Shown here: piece after piece, positions 15,856 through 24,957 of the stretch | Position numbering within the stretch: the stretch's first letter is position 1 | Layout of the letters: the number at the start of each line of letters is the position of its first letter | Assembly: GCF_036492425.1 (NCBI RefSeq) | Contig: NZ_AP025292.1 | Span: 2,232,001 to 2,296,000, forward strand | Direction of reading: 5' to 3' | DNA from: Persicobacter psychrovividus | Lineage (GTDB): Bacteria > Bacteroidota > Bacteroidia > Cytophagales > Cyclobacteriaceae | DNA length: 64,000 nucleotides | Position numbers and translations under genes: made by a program | The notes under the pieces: model-generated | The model's input: only the letters and a program-made list of their open reading frames with translations | Database searches by the model: none | Told to the model about the DNA's origin: nothing

Positions 15856-18093
15856 TTAGTTCTTTTTCCTTCTTGATTTTTTCTTTTTCTTACTCCTCTT
15901 CTTTGAAGTAGCTTCCTTAGGCGTTTTCACCAAGGTCATTTCGTCAATCAAATGGCTTGCCCCAGCAAATTTATCAATGATAAAAAGTGTATAGCGGATA
16001 TCGACCGAGATAGTACGCTGAACGTCTGGCTCAAAGGCAATATCACCACTCATGGCTTCCCAGTTACCGTCAAATGCCGTACCGATCAGTTCGCCTTTTC
16101 CATTAATCACAGGCGATCCAGAGTTCCCGCCAGTAATGTCATTATTACTCAGGAAACAAGTAACCAACTCACCTTTATCGTTGGCGTACTGCCCGTAGTC
16201 TTTGGCTTCCCAAAGCGATTTCAGCTTGGCAGGCACCACAAACTCTGGGTTGGTCGGATCTTCTTTTTCCATCACACCATCCAAAGTGGTGTACAGGTCA
16301 TAATGCACGGCATCTGCAGGGTCGTAAGCCAGCGTTTGTCCGTAGGTAACACGCATGGTACTGTTGGCATCAGGATAATACGCTTTGTCTGGGTGCATCA
16401 TCATCAAAGCCTTGATATACCCGCGCTCTCCACGTGCAATTTCCTTGCTCGCTTCGGCTACTTTACCCTGCACCATTCGGCTGTTATCAATAAATGCATC
16501 TGCCACATTCATTGCAGGATCATTTTTGAAAGCTTCGGCGCTTGGATTGTTCAAGAAAGCCATCAGTTTATCTTCCTCAAAAAGGAAGGAGTTTTCAAAA
16601 ATATAATCTACCAACTGGTCGAAATCAGCGGCTGATTTTTCACCATCTTCACCAAACTTCACATTGTTTACCGCAGCAAATACATCTGGGCGGTACTCAT
16701 CTGATACTTCTTTATAGTACATCTCAAGTAATGCACGGAAAACTTTTTTGTCCACTTTGGCACTGTAATCCTTGAAATACTCTTCAACCATTGGTTTCAG
16801 TGCTTCAGTATATTCCTCCAGTCCTTCTGCTTTCTCGTCCTCAGCAAGGAATGGCTGAAGCCCCTGGAATCTGCGGGTAAAGTAGATAAATTCGGTCAGG
16901 TAAGGCACGAAGATAGAATACTGAATAGGCGCCGAGTAGTCGGTCATCATTTTGAATCCATGTTCCAGCTCAGGCAATACCTTGCCGAACTCATCGGTAC
17001 GTTTGCTGTCAGCTTTAACCCAGGATGCAAATTCATTTTCCTCTTTCTGCTTTTTGTCATAAACACGCAGGCGTTTAAGTCCTTTGGTCTGACCTATCAG
17101 ATATTTCCAGTAATTGGCCGTAGAGGCATATTTTGAAGCATACTGAATTCTTGTCTTGTCGTCAGCACTCATATCCTGCTTCAGGATTTCCAGTTTTGTC
17201 TGCATCAATTTGATACGCAAAGCATAAGAAACATCCAAAGCTTCTTTCACGCCATAAGACGACAAGTAACGCTTGGTGCTTCCAGGGTATCCCATAATCA
17301 TGGCAAAGTCCCCTTCCTGAACACCATCCAACGATACTGGCAAATAATGCTTCGGCTTGAAAGGAACGTTTTTCGGGTCGTATGATGCTGGCTTACCATC
17401 TGGCGACATATAGATTCGGAAGAGCGAAAAGTCACCCGTATGGCGAGGCCACATCCAGTTGTCGGTATCGCCACCGTATTTACCGATAGACGACGGAGGC
17501 GTTCCTACCAATCGAACATCGCGGTAGGTTTCATATACAAACATATAGTAAGCATTGCCCTTGAACAACGGCTTAACATCCACCTGGTAATCGTTGCCTT
17601 CTTCTGCCTTTTTTGCAATTTCACGCATGGCCTGACCGATACCTTTTGAGCGTTCTTCGTCAGACATGCTCGAATTTACCGCCGCTTTAACCTGATCGGT
17701 AACATCTTCCATGCGCACTAAAAAGCGAACAAATAGCTTTGGGTTGGGTAACTCATGCTGCTTGGAGGTTGCCCAGAACCCGTCTGTCAGATAATCGTGC
17801 TCCAATGTTGAATGCTCCTGAATAGACCCGTATCCGCAATGGTGGTTGGTCAGTACCAAGCCTTCCTTGGAGATCACCTCGCCAGTACAAAATCCACCGA
17901 AGGAAACAATGGCATCTTTTAAGCTTGCCTGGTTTACGCTGTAAATCTCCTCAGGAGTCAGCTTCAGACCTTTCTTTTGCATGTCCTCATAATTGAGGCG
18001 CTTGATCAACATTGGAAGCCACATGCCTTCGTCTGCCAATGCAGGGAAGGTTACTGACAGCAATAAGACCGCTACAAGTAAACGCTTAATCAT
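15856..18093 (-). CDS. S46 family dipeptidyl-peptidase (DPP7/DPP11 type)
   Basis: A 745-residue periplasmic serine exopeptidase that releases dipeptides from oligopeptides. It has a signal peptide (cleavage near ALADE at 20-21), the catalytic histidine in LTNHHCGYGS (H85), an aspartate in DNWMWPRHTGDF and the nucleophile in GGNSGSPV. The residue that distinguishes substrate groups in this family appears to be glycine in AFDGNWEAMSGD, which fits DPP7-like hydrophobic preference rather than the Arg-containing DPP11; this is from memory of the family. The C-terminus is a run of lysines and arginines. S46 peptidases are typical of protein-feeding Bacteroidota. It is monocistronic. Confidence 0.94.
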   Translation of the reverse strand: MIKRLLVAVLLLSVTFPALADEGMWLPMLIKRLNYEDMQKKGLKLTPEEIYSVNQASLKDAIVSFGGFCTGEVISKEGLVLTNHHCGYGSIQEHSTLEHDYLTDGFWATSKQHELPNPKLFVRFLVRMEDVTDQVKAAVNSSMSDEERSKGIGQAMREIAKKAEEGNDYQVDVKPLFKGNAYYMFVYETYRDVRLVGTPPSSIGKYGGDTDNWMWPRHTGDFSLFRIYMSPDGKPASYDPKNVPFKPKHYLPVSLDGVQEGDFAMIMGYPGSTKRYLSSYGVKEALDVSYALRIKLMQTKLEILKQDMSADDKTRIQYASKYASTANYWKYLIGQTKGLKRLRVYDKKQKEENEFASWVKADSKRTDEFGKVLPELEHGFKMMTDYSAPIQYSIFVPYLTEFIYFTRRFQGLQPFLAEDEKAEGLEEYTEALKPMVEEYFKDYSAKVDKKVFRALLEMYYKEVSDEYRPDVFAAVNNVKFGEDGEKSAADFDQLVDYIFENSFLFEEDKLMAFLNNPSAEAFKNDPAMNVADAFIDNSRMVQGKVAEASKEIARGERGYIKALMMMHPDKAYYPDANSTMRVTYGQTLAYDPADAVHYDLYTTLDGVMEKEDPTNPEFVVPAKLKSLWEAKDYGQYANDKGELVTCFLSNNDITGGNSGSPVINGKGELIGTAFDGNWEAMSGDIAFEPDVQRTISVDIRYTLFIIDKFAGASHLIDEMTLVKTPKEATSKKRSKKKKKSRRKKN

Positions 18094-18201
18094 AAAAAAT
18101 TATAAGTTAAAGTTGAATTTACATTTCAGTGCAAAGCTGATCAAAATTTATAAAAAATAAAACCACAATAGCACGAAAGGTAATAATGTTTTAATAACGG
18201 T

Positions 18202-19629
18202 CTAAATTGCCGATAAAAATGAAAATCCAAAATGCGTTTGTCGCATGGAGTTATAAGAAACTTCTAATCTAAACACAAAATCATAGGAGCCCGCAATGTC
18301 CATTCCAGACCCAAAGGAATAGATCATTTTATCCGTCAGGGCGATATTCTGCGGGTAATTGGGGTAATTTTGGACATATCCGTAATCACCGAACACCTTG
18401 AGGTAAACGGCAAAGGGTAAACCATTAAATTGATTTTTTTTCGTAATGGGATAAAAGCTATAGTTGCCTGAAAATACTTGTTTTTTAAAATCCCATTTAT
18501 TCAAAAAATAGTGTTGCCCCTCTATCACATTAAGTTCATAGCCTCTGATATCAAAAGGTCTGAAGCCCAAACCATTCATCAGGGTGTAGGCAGGAATTGC
18601 TCTTGGGCTCGACAAACTGACCGAAGCAAGGGTGCTAAAATAAAATTGATGAGGTAATTTCCAGTATTTACTGTAACGGGTCAAAAACTGCCAAACATCG
18701 ACATCATTCTGTGTGCCAATCCCCATTTTCTTCAGGGAGAATTCGAGCAAATCCCCCTCGGTGGCATAGTTCTGAAAATCACGGTGATCGATCAGTAAAT
18801 GATAATACAGACTAAAATATTGCTGACTTCGCGCCCCGTTTTTATAATAATTGGGATTTTCCTGAATCACCGTATCCGCCACCCACTCATGGTTAAACCT
18901 CAGCCCGAATTCATGCCGCACATAAAAGCCTTTGCGGAGGAAGAACATCCAGTCGGCATCATACGATTCCCAGGCAGGTTGTTGCGCATCGAGAAACACC
19001 CGCTTGTGGTCGATGGTTTTCACGGCCAGGTTCTGATTCATCCGATAGTTAAACTTCAGCTTACTGCCAAAATTCTGTTTTTTGTTGAGGTAAGGGATCT
19101 TGTAATAAATCCCAAACCGACGGGTATAACCAAACTGCGCTAAAACACCGAGTTCCTCATTACGCCCTCTGATGTTGCTCTGCCGAAACTGAATCCCGTA
19201 ATTCAGTCGGCTGAAATCGGCATTGTGATTTTCCACCCAATCGTTGATGTTCCGATCAGCAAGGGAAAAAATAGGCAAAGGCCAGGTGTACCACCGCTCT
19301 TTCATCCGAACGATCATGTCCATGCTTTGCCTGCTGCTATCGGTTACCAGGTCGATTTTTACTGATATAAACAGAGAGGTATTCATCAGTTTGTCTTCCA
19401 TCAGTTTGAGTTGAGTACGCAAAACTGATACCGACACCTTTTGCCCCTGCTGATAGTCGAGCTCCCGAAGGATGATCTCTGGCTTGGTTTTTCGGTTGCC
19501 CAGCAGAATGATATTATCCAGGCGATAAGTATCCACCGCCCCTGTTGCTGTATTTGATTGCGCAAAACAGCTCATCGTCATCATGATCAGAATTACAGGA
19601 AGAAACAGGTGGATGGTTGTTTTGGACAT
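18202..19629 (-). CDS. BamA/TamA-like outer-membrane protein with a single POTRA domain
   Basis: A 475-residue protein with a signal peptide (cysteine at 21 in MTMSCFAQ, so a lipoprotein signal is also possible). Residues about 32-110 form one POTRA-like domain (IILLGNRKTKPEIILREL, then the QLKLMEDKLMNTSLF helix). The remainder is a beta barrel ending FGFSFLSAI. Proteins of this group relate to BamA or TamA, but with one POTRA and a short barrel it cannot be the main assembly protein. Its substrate is unknown. It is transcribed away from the downstream S46 peptidase gene with a 108-bp gap. Confidence 0.82.
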   Translation of the reverse strand: MSKTTIHLFLPVILIMMTMSCFAQSNTATGAVDTYRLDNIILLGNRKTKPEIILRELDYQQGQKVSVSVLRTQLKLMEDKLMNTSLFISVKIDLVTDSSRQSMDMIVRMKERWYTWPLPIFSLADRNINDWVENHNADFSRLNYGIQFRQSNIRGRNEELGVLAQFGYTRRFGIYYKIPYLNKKQNFGSKLKFNYRMNQNLAVKTIDHKRVFLDAQQPAWESYDADWMFFLRKGFYVRHEFGLRFNHEWVADTVIQENPNYYKNGARSQQYFSLYYHLLIDHRDFQNYATEGDLLEFSLKKMGIGTQNDVDVWQFLTRYSKYWKLPHQFYFSTLASVSLSSPRAIPAYTLMNGLGFRPFDIRGYELNVIEGQHYFLNKWDFKKQVFSGNYSFYPITKKNQFNGLPFAVYLKVFGDYGYVQNYPNYPQNIALTDKMIYSFGSGMDIAGSYDFVFRLEVSYNSMRQTHFGFSFLSAI

Positions 19630-19657
19630 GGAAGAAGGGTTGTTGTGTTTTTAAGCC

Positions 19658-19699
19658 ATGATGACCTTGATTAACAGGATTACCATGATTTTATTTTTT
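19658..19699 (+). repeat. Dispersed intergenic repeat, module 1, copy A
   Basis: ATGATGACCTTGATTAACAG followed by GATTACCATGATTTTATTTT matches 21143-21185 with only a few differences. The two copies lie on either side of lgt. Confidence 0.7.
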
Positions 19700-19726
19700 T
19701 ATCGAGTCGTTAATATAGATTAAAAT

Positions 19727-19767
19727 AATCTGTGGAAATCTGCGTAATCAGTGGACAATAAAAACAA
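19727..19767 (+). repeat. Dispersed intergenic repeat, module 2, copy A
   Basis: AATCTGTGGAAATCTGCG leads into TAATCAGTGGACAATAAA. A related piece (AATCTGTGAAAATCTGTGCC) follows at about 19796, and another copy is at 21549. Confidence 0.6.
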
Positions 19768-19824
19768 AGATCATACAAAAAATCAATCTGTGAAAATCTG
19801 TGCCATATGTGGGTGAAAAAACAT

Positions 19825-19859
19825 AAAAAAACGGATCGCCCCAATTGAGATGATCCGTT
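19825..19859 (-). terminator. Terminator of lgt
   Basis: On the minus strand ACGGATC and GATCCGT arms with a 14-nt loop are followed by a run of T. It begins about 20 bp after the lgt stop codon. Confidence 0.85.
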
Positions 19860-19880
19860 CATTGCATGAATAATCAGCAA

Positions 19881-20996
19881 TTACTCATTCGGCAATTTGA
19901 GCCCATCTTTTTTGGTTGCCAAAAACCAGATTACCAGCCCCATGATGATGAAAGGTACCGACAGCCACTGCCCCATATTCAATGGAATGGTGTTTTCAAA
20001 AGGAACCTGATTCTCTTTGAAGAACTCCACCACAAAACGAATCGAGAATAAAACCGTCAGGAAGATTCCCAATAGCTGACCGTGTGGAATATCGCCTTTG
20101 CGTTTCATCCAATAGAAGAATAGGCCAAAGAAAAGGATAATGTAACTGATGCCTTCGTACTCCTGTGCAGGGTGACGAGGAATCCCCAGAACGTTCACAT
20201 GAGCCACCCACTGCCCATTATCCGATGCCAATTTATAGTGTATTGGCTGATCGGTAGGTACGGTAATGTGCTCCTTCACGTAGGAGTATTTTGTCAGGTT
20301 ATATTTAACATTTTTTTCAATATAACGACGTACTTCCTGCTCTCTGACACCCTTATGGAAAGTCATTTTCATGTCGATTGGCACTTCGCCTTTCGCCACA
20401 TTTTCGATCATTGAAGAGGCGGCTTTTGAAAAATCAACCTCATCAATTCCGCTTTCACGGACAAACATCGCTTTCGGATCATGGGCAAATACGACCCCAC
20501 TCGTTGTGCCTGTTGGCAGACCGATAATTTCTGAATTCAAAAAATTACCCGTACGGATACACAAAGCACCGATACCGACCACCAACGCTACGCGGTCAAT
20601 GACCCAGAAGAATTTCTGATCTTTATGCTTGCGTGCGTAAATATATATGGCAATTAAAATTCCGATCGTTGCACCATGCGATGCCAGCCCACCTTCCCAG
20701 ATCATCAGGATTTTCCATGGGTGAGGCAGATAGTTTTGTGGCTCATAGAAAAGCACATGACCAAGACGCGCCCCGATTACCGTACCGATCACGGCATGGA
20801 TGGTTAAGGATTCAATATCCTTGATCGGTTTCATTTCATTTTTAAAAACATAAACCATCACCTGTTGCATGATGATAAAGCCCAAAGCGAAAAGCAATCC
20901 ATACCAGCGAACGTGGTTCAGGATTGGGATATCCAAATTGGGGAAAATTTCAGGAGTGGGATACCAGAGAATGTAGCCCATCAATTGTGATAACAT
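19881..20996 (-). CDS. lgt: Prolipoprotein diacylglyceryl transferase
   Basis: A 371-residue inner-membrane enzyme that moves diacylglycerol from phosphatidylglycerol to the lipobox cysteine of prolipoproteins. The signature RTGNFLNSEIIGLPT is at about residues 147-161, with the HGATIG loop near residue 108 and several membrane segments. Between about 175 and 265 lies a soluble, charged insert absent from the E. coli enzyme (about 290 residues); such inserts are seen in Bacteroidota Lgt proteins. The window encodes several lipoproteins that would be its substrates. It has its own terminator. Confidence 0.96.
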   Translation of the reverse strand: MLSQLMGYILWYPTPEIFPNLDIPILNHVRWYGLLFALGFIIMQQVMVYVFKNEMKPIKDIESLTIHAVIGTVIGARLGHVLFYEPQNYLPHPWKILMIWEGGLASHGATIGILIAIYIYARKHKDQKFFWVIDRVALVVGIGALCIRTGNFLNSEIIGLPTGTTSGVVFAHDPKAMFVRESGIDEVDFSKAASSMIENVAKGEVPIDMKMTFHKGVREQEVRRYIEKNVKYNLTKYSYVKEHITVPTDQPIHYKLASDNGQWVAHVNVLGIPRHPAQEYEGISYIILFFGLFFYWMKRKGDIPHGQLLGIFLTVLFSIRFVVEFFKENQVPFENTIPLNMGQWLSVPFIIMGLVIWFLATKKDGLKLPNE

Positions 20997-21142
20997 ATAA
21001 AAAAGCGTTTCGGTGATCGATTATAAAGATTTAAATTCTTATTTCGGTAAATGTAGGAAATCAGTAGGATTTTTTCTCGAAGAATTGGGGGTTTATTTTA
21101 ATATAAGCCCTGTGTAAAAATGTTGGTGGGGGAATAAGGACG

Positions 21143-21185
21143 ATGATTACCTTGATTTAAAGGATTACCGTGATCTTTTATTTTA
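21143..21185 (+). repeat. Dispersed intergenic repeat, module 1, copy B
   Basis: ATGATTACCTTGATTTAAAG followed by GATTACCGTGATCTTTTATT. It is the partner of the copy at 19658. Confidence 0.7.
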
Positions 21186-21288
21186 GCATAGCTGAAGAAA
21201 TGGTCAAACCGACAAATAACCCAAAAAGTTAATTTGCAAGCTGTATGGATACACCCAATGTCATTAGGTTAAGCGCCTTATCCCGTAG

Positions 21289-21308
21289 AGACGTTATTTT
21301 TAACGTCT
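21289..21308. repeat. Hairpin with perfect 8-bp arms inside the MITE candidate
   Basis: AGACGTTA and TAACGTCT flank a TTTT loop. The surrounding GTAGAGACGTTA wording resembles short palindromes scattered in many Bacteroidota intergenic regions. Confidence 0.55.
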
Positions 21309-21348
21309 AACACAACGCTGATTTCGCTTAGATTTATTCAAATGGTAA

Positions 21349-21378
21349 CGTGAGACATAATGAATTATGCCTTTACAT
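21349..21378 (+). repeat. Dispersed intergenic repeat, copy 2
   Basis: CGTGAGACATAATGAATTATG plus CCTTTACA. It matches the minus-strand copy at 3279-3308 and the partial copy at 5038. Confidence 0.5.
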
Positions 21379-21548
21379 GCATTTCAAATTTACACCTGAG
21401 CCAGCCCAAAATCCTTAACTTAATGACATTGTGAATACACCTATGTTTGTATCCGAAATTTGTTACGATTAGGGCAGACACACAGGTCAGCCCATACAGC
21501 GCCCCAAAACACCCTACCTATCAGCTCAAAAATCCTTTTAATCCCATT

Positions 21549-21569
21549 AATCTGTGGACAATAAACACA
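21549..21569 (+). repeat. Dispersed intergenic repeat, module 2, copy B
   Basis: AATCTGTGGACAATAAACAC matches part of the copy at 19727-19767. With the modules above, it makes the 632-bp spacer 20997-21628 almost entirely repeat-derived; I see no gene in it. Confidence 0.5.
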
Positions 21570-21628
21570 TTACTTTGATCCAAGCGGGACGCTTGAACCA
21601 AAGCAATTCATCCTTGGTTTAAAACCCA

Positions 21629-23503
21629 TTACGCCCTTTCCAAAAGGCGCAATTCCTGATCGAAACCACCCGACAAAATCGGGAAACGACACCAGGTGCG
21701 GGAATCCACATTGAAATCATCCAAATGGAAAGACGGTGCATAACGCTCGCGCTTCCATTGGTTGCGTGACCACATGCGGAAAAATTTGATCACGTGGGCT
21801 TTCAGCAATGCTTCGGGCTCGAGTTCAATTTTCAGCAATTCATCGAAAACACGCATGGGGGATTTCCGTTCTTTGATTGCCAAACGTTCGATTGCCTGAA
21901 TGACGAAATACGGCATCAGGTCGTCTTCATCGGTTTGGGTCTGCTCCAATGGACGCAATTCAGCCGTTGGATTCAGATTATTCACATGGTTGAGTGATTT
22001 ATAATTCAAGGCTTCTTCTGCCCACTGCAGCCAATTCAAGACAAAATATTTATCCACACCTGCAATCGGGGCGATCGACCCTGCGGTGTCGCCGTCCATA
22101 GTGGCGTAGCCGACATCTCCCTCGCTACGGTTGGAGGTGGTCAAGAGCAATCCGCCAGTGGTGTTGGTCAGCATCCAGATGATCGGCGCACGGGAACGTG
22201 CCTGAATGTTCTGCAGAGCGATATCGTCCTGCTCCCAGGTCAATTTTCTACCCAAAGCCGTTTCGACTTTTCCGGTATAACTTGCGACTTCCTCATCGAT
22301 CAGCCAATGGTGGAAATCAGCCCCAATCTCTTCCGCCAATGCCTGTGCCGAATCCAGAGTGTCCTGCGAGCTGTTCACCGTCCCTTGATAAGCAGTAACC
22401 AATACCTGTTTTCCCAAGGCTTTGCGAAGCTCCTCGCCTGAGAGTTTGTTCAATTCCTCAAAAATATCAGCTCGATGGATTTTCTCCAAGAAGCGTTTCA
22501 AGCCCAATTCGTTCAATCCTCTTTTGACCAATTCACCGACCAAAACGGCGCAGGTGCTTGAGTCAGCGCCTCCACTCAAGGACAGAACGAAACACTTGCT
22601 GTACGTCTTGCGCAGGTAATCAAACATCGCCAAAGAGGATGCCTTGATGAACTCCGTATTTTTATCTTTCGGATCAGGATTCAAAGTTGGTTTTTCAGAA
22701 ACGCCATCAAAATTCACCTTGGCGGTAATCAGATCGACATTTTTGAAAGACATGCGGGAACTGCGCTGAAGCAATTCGCCTTCCTGCGCAATGATGATGT
22801 CGCCATCATAAACCATGCGGCCCGCTTCATTACCCAATAAGTTTGAGTAGATATAAGTGAAACCATAGGCTTTTGATGCAGGCAGGATCAATCCCTCACG
22901 CACCAAACTTTTTCCAAAGGCAAAATGACTCGCCGAGGGGTTCAGTACCACATCCAAGTCCCAACCTCTTTCGAAATAATGTTTTGCAGGGCGATCCTCC
23001 ACCCAAGCATCTTCACAAATCTCAAAGCCGATTTTCAGCCCTTGCGCTTCGAACAAGTAATCCCCGAATGGATAGCTTTTGCCTTCGAAAGTAAATTCGC
23101 TTTGTGTGCCATTTTCCCAAGCCGTAAACCAGCGAGGTTCATAATGCACGCCCTCGTTCGCCAAATGCTGTTTGGCATAAAAGCCCACAATCTGCTGATT
23201 GTCGATCAGACAGGCCACATTGTACAGCTTGCCTTCTTTCCAAATCGGCAAGCCCACACAAACGGCAATGTCGGTGGTTTCTGCAACGATCTCAGGCAAA
23301 AATGACTGCGCTTTTTCCGCCACCCAGTCGCTCAAAAACCAGTCCTCACAACCGTATCCAGTAATACATAATTCAGGCAAACACAACAGGCGAACCTCCG
23401 CTTCTTGCGCTTCTTTGATCGCTCGCTTGATGTTCGAGACGTTCTCTTCCCATTTCATGGGCGTCTGATTCAAAGCCGATCCTGCAACAAACATTTCTCT
23501 CAT
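21629..23503 (-). CDS. nadE: Glutamine-dependent NAD+ synthetase
   Basis: A 624-residue two-domain enzyme that converts deamido-NAD+ to NAD+ with glutamine as ammonia donor. The N-terminal nitrilase-like glutaminase has the E44-K111-C163 triad (LPELCITG, KQHLANE, FEICEDAW). The C-terminal synthetase has the ATP-binding P-loop SGGADSS near residue 305. The length is typical of the glutamine-dependent type. It is monocistronic, flanked by repeat-rich and AT-rich spacers. It is the final step of NAD synthesis and presumably essential. Confidence 0.97.
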   Translation of the reverse strand: MREMFVAGSALNQTPMKWEENVSNIKRAIKEAQEAEVRLLCLPELCITGYGCEDWFLSDWVAEKAQSFLPEIVAETTDIAVCVGLPIWKEGKLYNVACLIDNQQIVGFYAKQHLANEGVHYEPRWFTAWENGTQSEFTFEGKSYPFGDYLFEAQGLKIGFEICEDAWVEDRPAKHYFERGWDLDVVLNPSASHFAFGKSLVREGLILPASKAYGFTYIYSNLLGNEAGRMVYDGDIIIAQEGELLQRSSRMSFKNVDLITAKVNFDGVSEKPTLNPDPKDKNTEFIKASSLAMFDYLRKTYSKCFVLSLSGGADSSTCAVLVGELVKRGLNELGLKRFLEKIHRADIFEELNKLSGEELRKALGKQVLVTAYQGTVNSSQDTLDSAQALAEEIGADFHHWLIDEEVASYTGKVETALGRKLTWEQDDIALQNIQARSRAPIIWMLTNTTGGLLLTTSNRSEGDVGYATMDGDTAGSIAPIAGVDKYFVLNWLQWAEEALNYKSLNHVNNLNPTAELRPLEQTQTDEDDLMPYFVIQAIERLAIKERKSPMRVFDELLKIELEPEALLKAHVIKFFRMWSRNQWKRERYAPSFHLDDFNVDSRTWCRFPILSGGFDQELRLLERA

Positions 23504-23897
23504 GCTACAAATAAAAGGAGTGTTACCTTCAAATCCATAGATTCGCCATGAAAATGTGGTGAGTGAAGGTTTTTAAAAAGAACGGGGTGTGGAGGGGATT
23601 GAGAAGGGCATCATAATCCTTTTATTAAAATAGGATTTGGGAGTTCCAATAAGTGCTTTTTTTTACAAAACAGAAAAATAAACACCCATTACATACCACC
23701 GAATAGATTGACACAGCCACCGCTAATCAAAAAAACACTCCATACTTTAAATCAAGATCCTTTTTAACTTCATTATCCAAATTGGCATTTTTAAAATTAT
23801 AACAGTAATTTAAAAAAGGCAATATGTAATATAATGATTATTATAATACAAAAAATCACCTATCGCCATATTACATTTGGTTTAAAAATCAACACAA
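23504..23897. other. AT-rich divergent spacer, no gene seen
   Basis: This 394-bp stretch between the divergent nadE and lipoprotein genes has stop codons in all frames and long A/T runs near 23800-23850. It must contain both promoters; no motif is clear enough to name. Confidence 0.55.
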
Positions 23898-24866
23898 ATG
23901 AAAACCAAAGCTACTACCGCCCTTATTATTTGCCTTATTTTATCTGTTTTTAGCTGTACAGAAACAGAAGAGGCATTGCCAATCAATGAAATGATGAATC
24001 ACTGTATGCCCGAGAATGTAAATGTGTCTTTTGAAGATACATGGACTGAGAATGGCATTGAAATATCTGAAAAATTCACCTACAACAATCAAATAATATA
24101 CGAAGGAGATGCTATTAAAAATCTCACTCAAGCAATAATAACTGAAGCTGGGGATACTTTAAAACCCGATAAACCAATAAAACTTACGATTAATGATGAA
24201 CAACAAATTATTGAAACAGTAAATATGTTCCAAAAGGAAGTATTTACTTACGATGAAGAGGGACGTATCTCTCAAATTGTCACCTATTTTGACTACTCAA
24301 ATTACCGTTATAAGCCAATTATGCGTGTTTTACCGATGAGCATCGATAGACGATCAGAATTCACTTTAGAATCAAAAACAAAGTATAGTTATCAAGGAGA
24401 ATCAACGAGCCCCATATCTGCAAATATTGAATATTCTAACAACACATCTGAGCACCTAAAATTTTTTTACCAAAATGATTTATTAGAATCTATAGAAATT
24501 AAATCGAGTAGTGACCAGATAAAGTTTTTAGAATTTAAATATGACAATAGTTCTTTTGTAGGACCGCATTTGCCCTTTGCGCTAATTCGAGCTTTACCAA
24601 ATTGGTCATATCCTGTTCTACCTCAATCACTCGTTCCTTCAATAAATAAAAACATCACGGAGTTAAACATATACACCAGTAATTCTAATGGAAGCAAGGG
24701 ATATAAAGTTAACCAGATAAAGTGGGGGCATGAATACAATGAAAATAATCTAACGATCAAAACTCAGCTTTTAGCACTCCTTGAGTTTGGAGAAAGTGGT
24801 GAACAGATTGACGATGAATTGGAGGGTGTGAAATTGTCTGTAAATTATGAGTACCAATGTAGATGA
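23898..24866 (+). CDS. Putative lipoprotein, 322 aa
   Basis: A lipoprotein signal ends in VFSC with the lipid-modified cysteine at residue 20. The mature protein is rich in Asn, Ser, Thr and Tyr with repeated strand-turn units (FTYNNQ, FTYDEEGRISQIVTYFDYSN, TKYSYQGES, LEFKYDNSS), reminiscent of the YD-like or DUF4595-type repeats of Bacteroidota lipoproteins. I do not recognise a specific family. Its codon use is more AT-rich than its neighbours, which suggests recent acquisition. The stop codon is 4 bp from the 3' end of the antisense group II intron. Confidence 0.75.
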   Translation: MKTKATTALIICLILSVFSCTETEEALPINEMMNHCMPENVNVSFEDTWTENGIEISEKFTYNNQIIYEGDAIKNLTQAIITEAGDTLKPDKPIKLTINDEQQIIETVNMFQKEVFTYDEEGRISQIVTYFDYSNYRYKPIMRVLPMSIDRRSEFTLESKTKYSYQGESTSPISANIEYSNNTSEHLKFFYQNDLLESIEIKSSSDQIKFLEFKYDNSSFVGPHLPFALIRALPNWSYPVLPQSLVPSINKNITELNIYTSNSNGSKGYKVNQIKWGHEYNENNLTIKTQLLALLEFGESGEQIDDELEGVKLSVNYEYQCR

Positions 24867-24873
24867 CAAAATC

Positions 24874-24923
24874 GGGTAGATGGCTGGTGAAAGAAAATTT
24901 CCTCTTTCACCAGTACACCTCCC
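24874..24923 (-). ncRNA. Group II intron domain VI with branch-point adenosine
   Basis: A 10-bp upper stem (CTGGTGAAAG with CTTTCACCAG) sits on a lower stem in which GGG pairs with CCC and AGGTG with CATCT. One adenosine (base 24877) is left bulged, six bases before the 3' end, where the branch point should be. Confidence 0.8.
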
Positions 24924-24925
24924 AC

Positions 24926-24957
24926 ACCACCCTGCATACGGATCCGTACAGGGCGGT
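24926..24957 (-). ncRNA. Group II intron domain V
   Basis: The minus strand folds as a 9-bp lower stem (ACCGCCCUG with CAGGGUGGU), a 2-nt UG bulge on the 3' side, a 4-bp upper stem and a GAUC loop. The third to fifth bases are C-G-C, the catalytic triad form seen in group IIC introns. All these parts are intact. Confidence 0.85.

Larger units (their letters stand above)
21256..21431. mobile_element. Possible MITE-like element with 18-bp terminal inverted repeats
   Basis: CAATGTCATTAGGTTAAG at 21256-21273 is matched in inverted orientation by CTTAACTTAATGACATTG at 21414-21431 (17 of 18 pairs). Weaker similarity continues outward. The 140-bp interior holds a perfect hairpin and a dispersed-repeat copy and no ORF. 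It has no target-site duplication that I can see clearly, so this is a candidate only. Confidence 0.45.
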
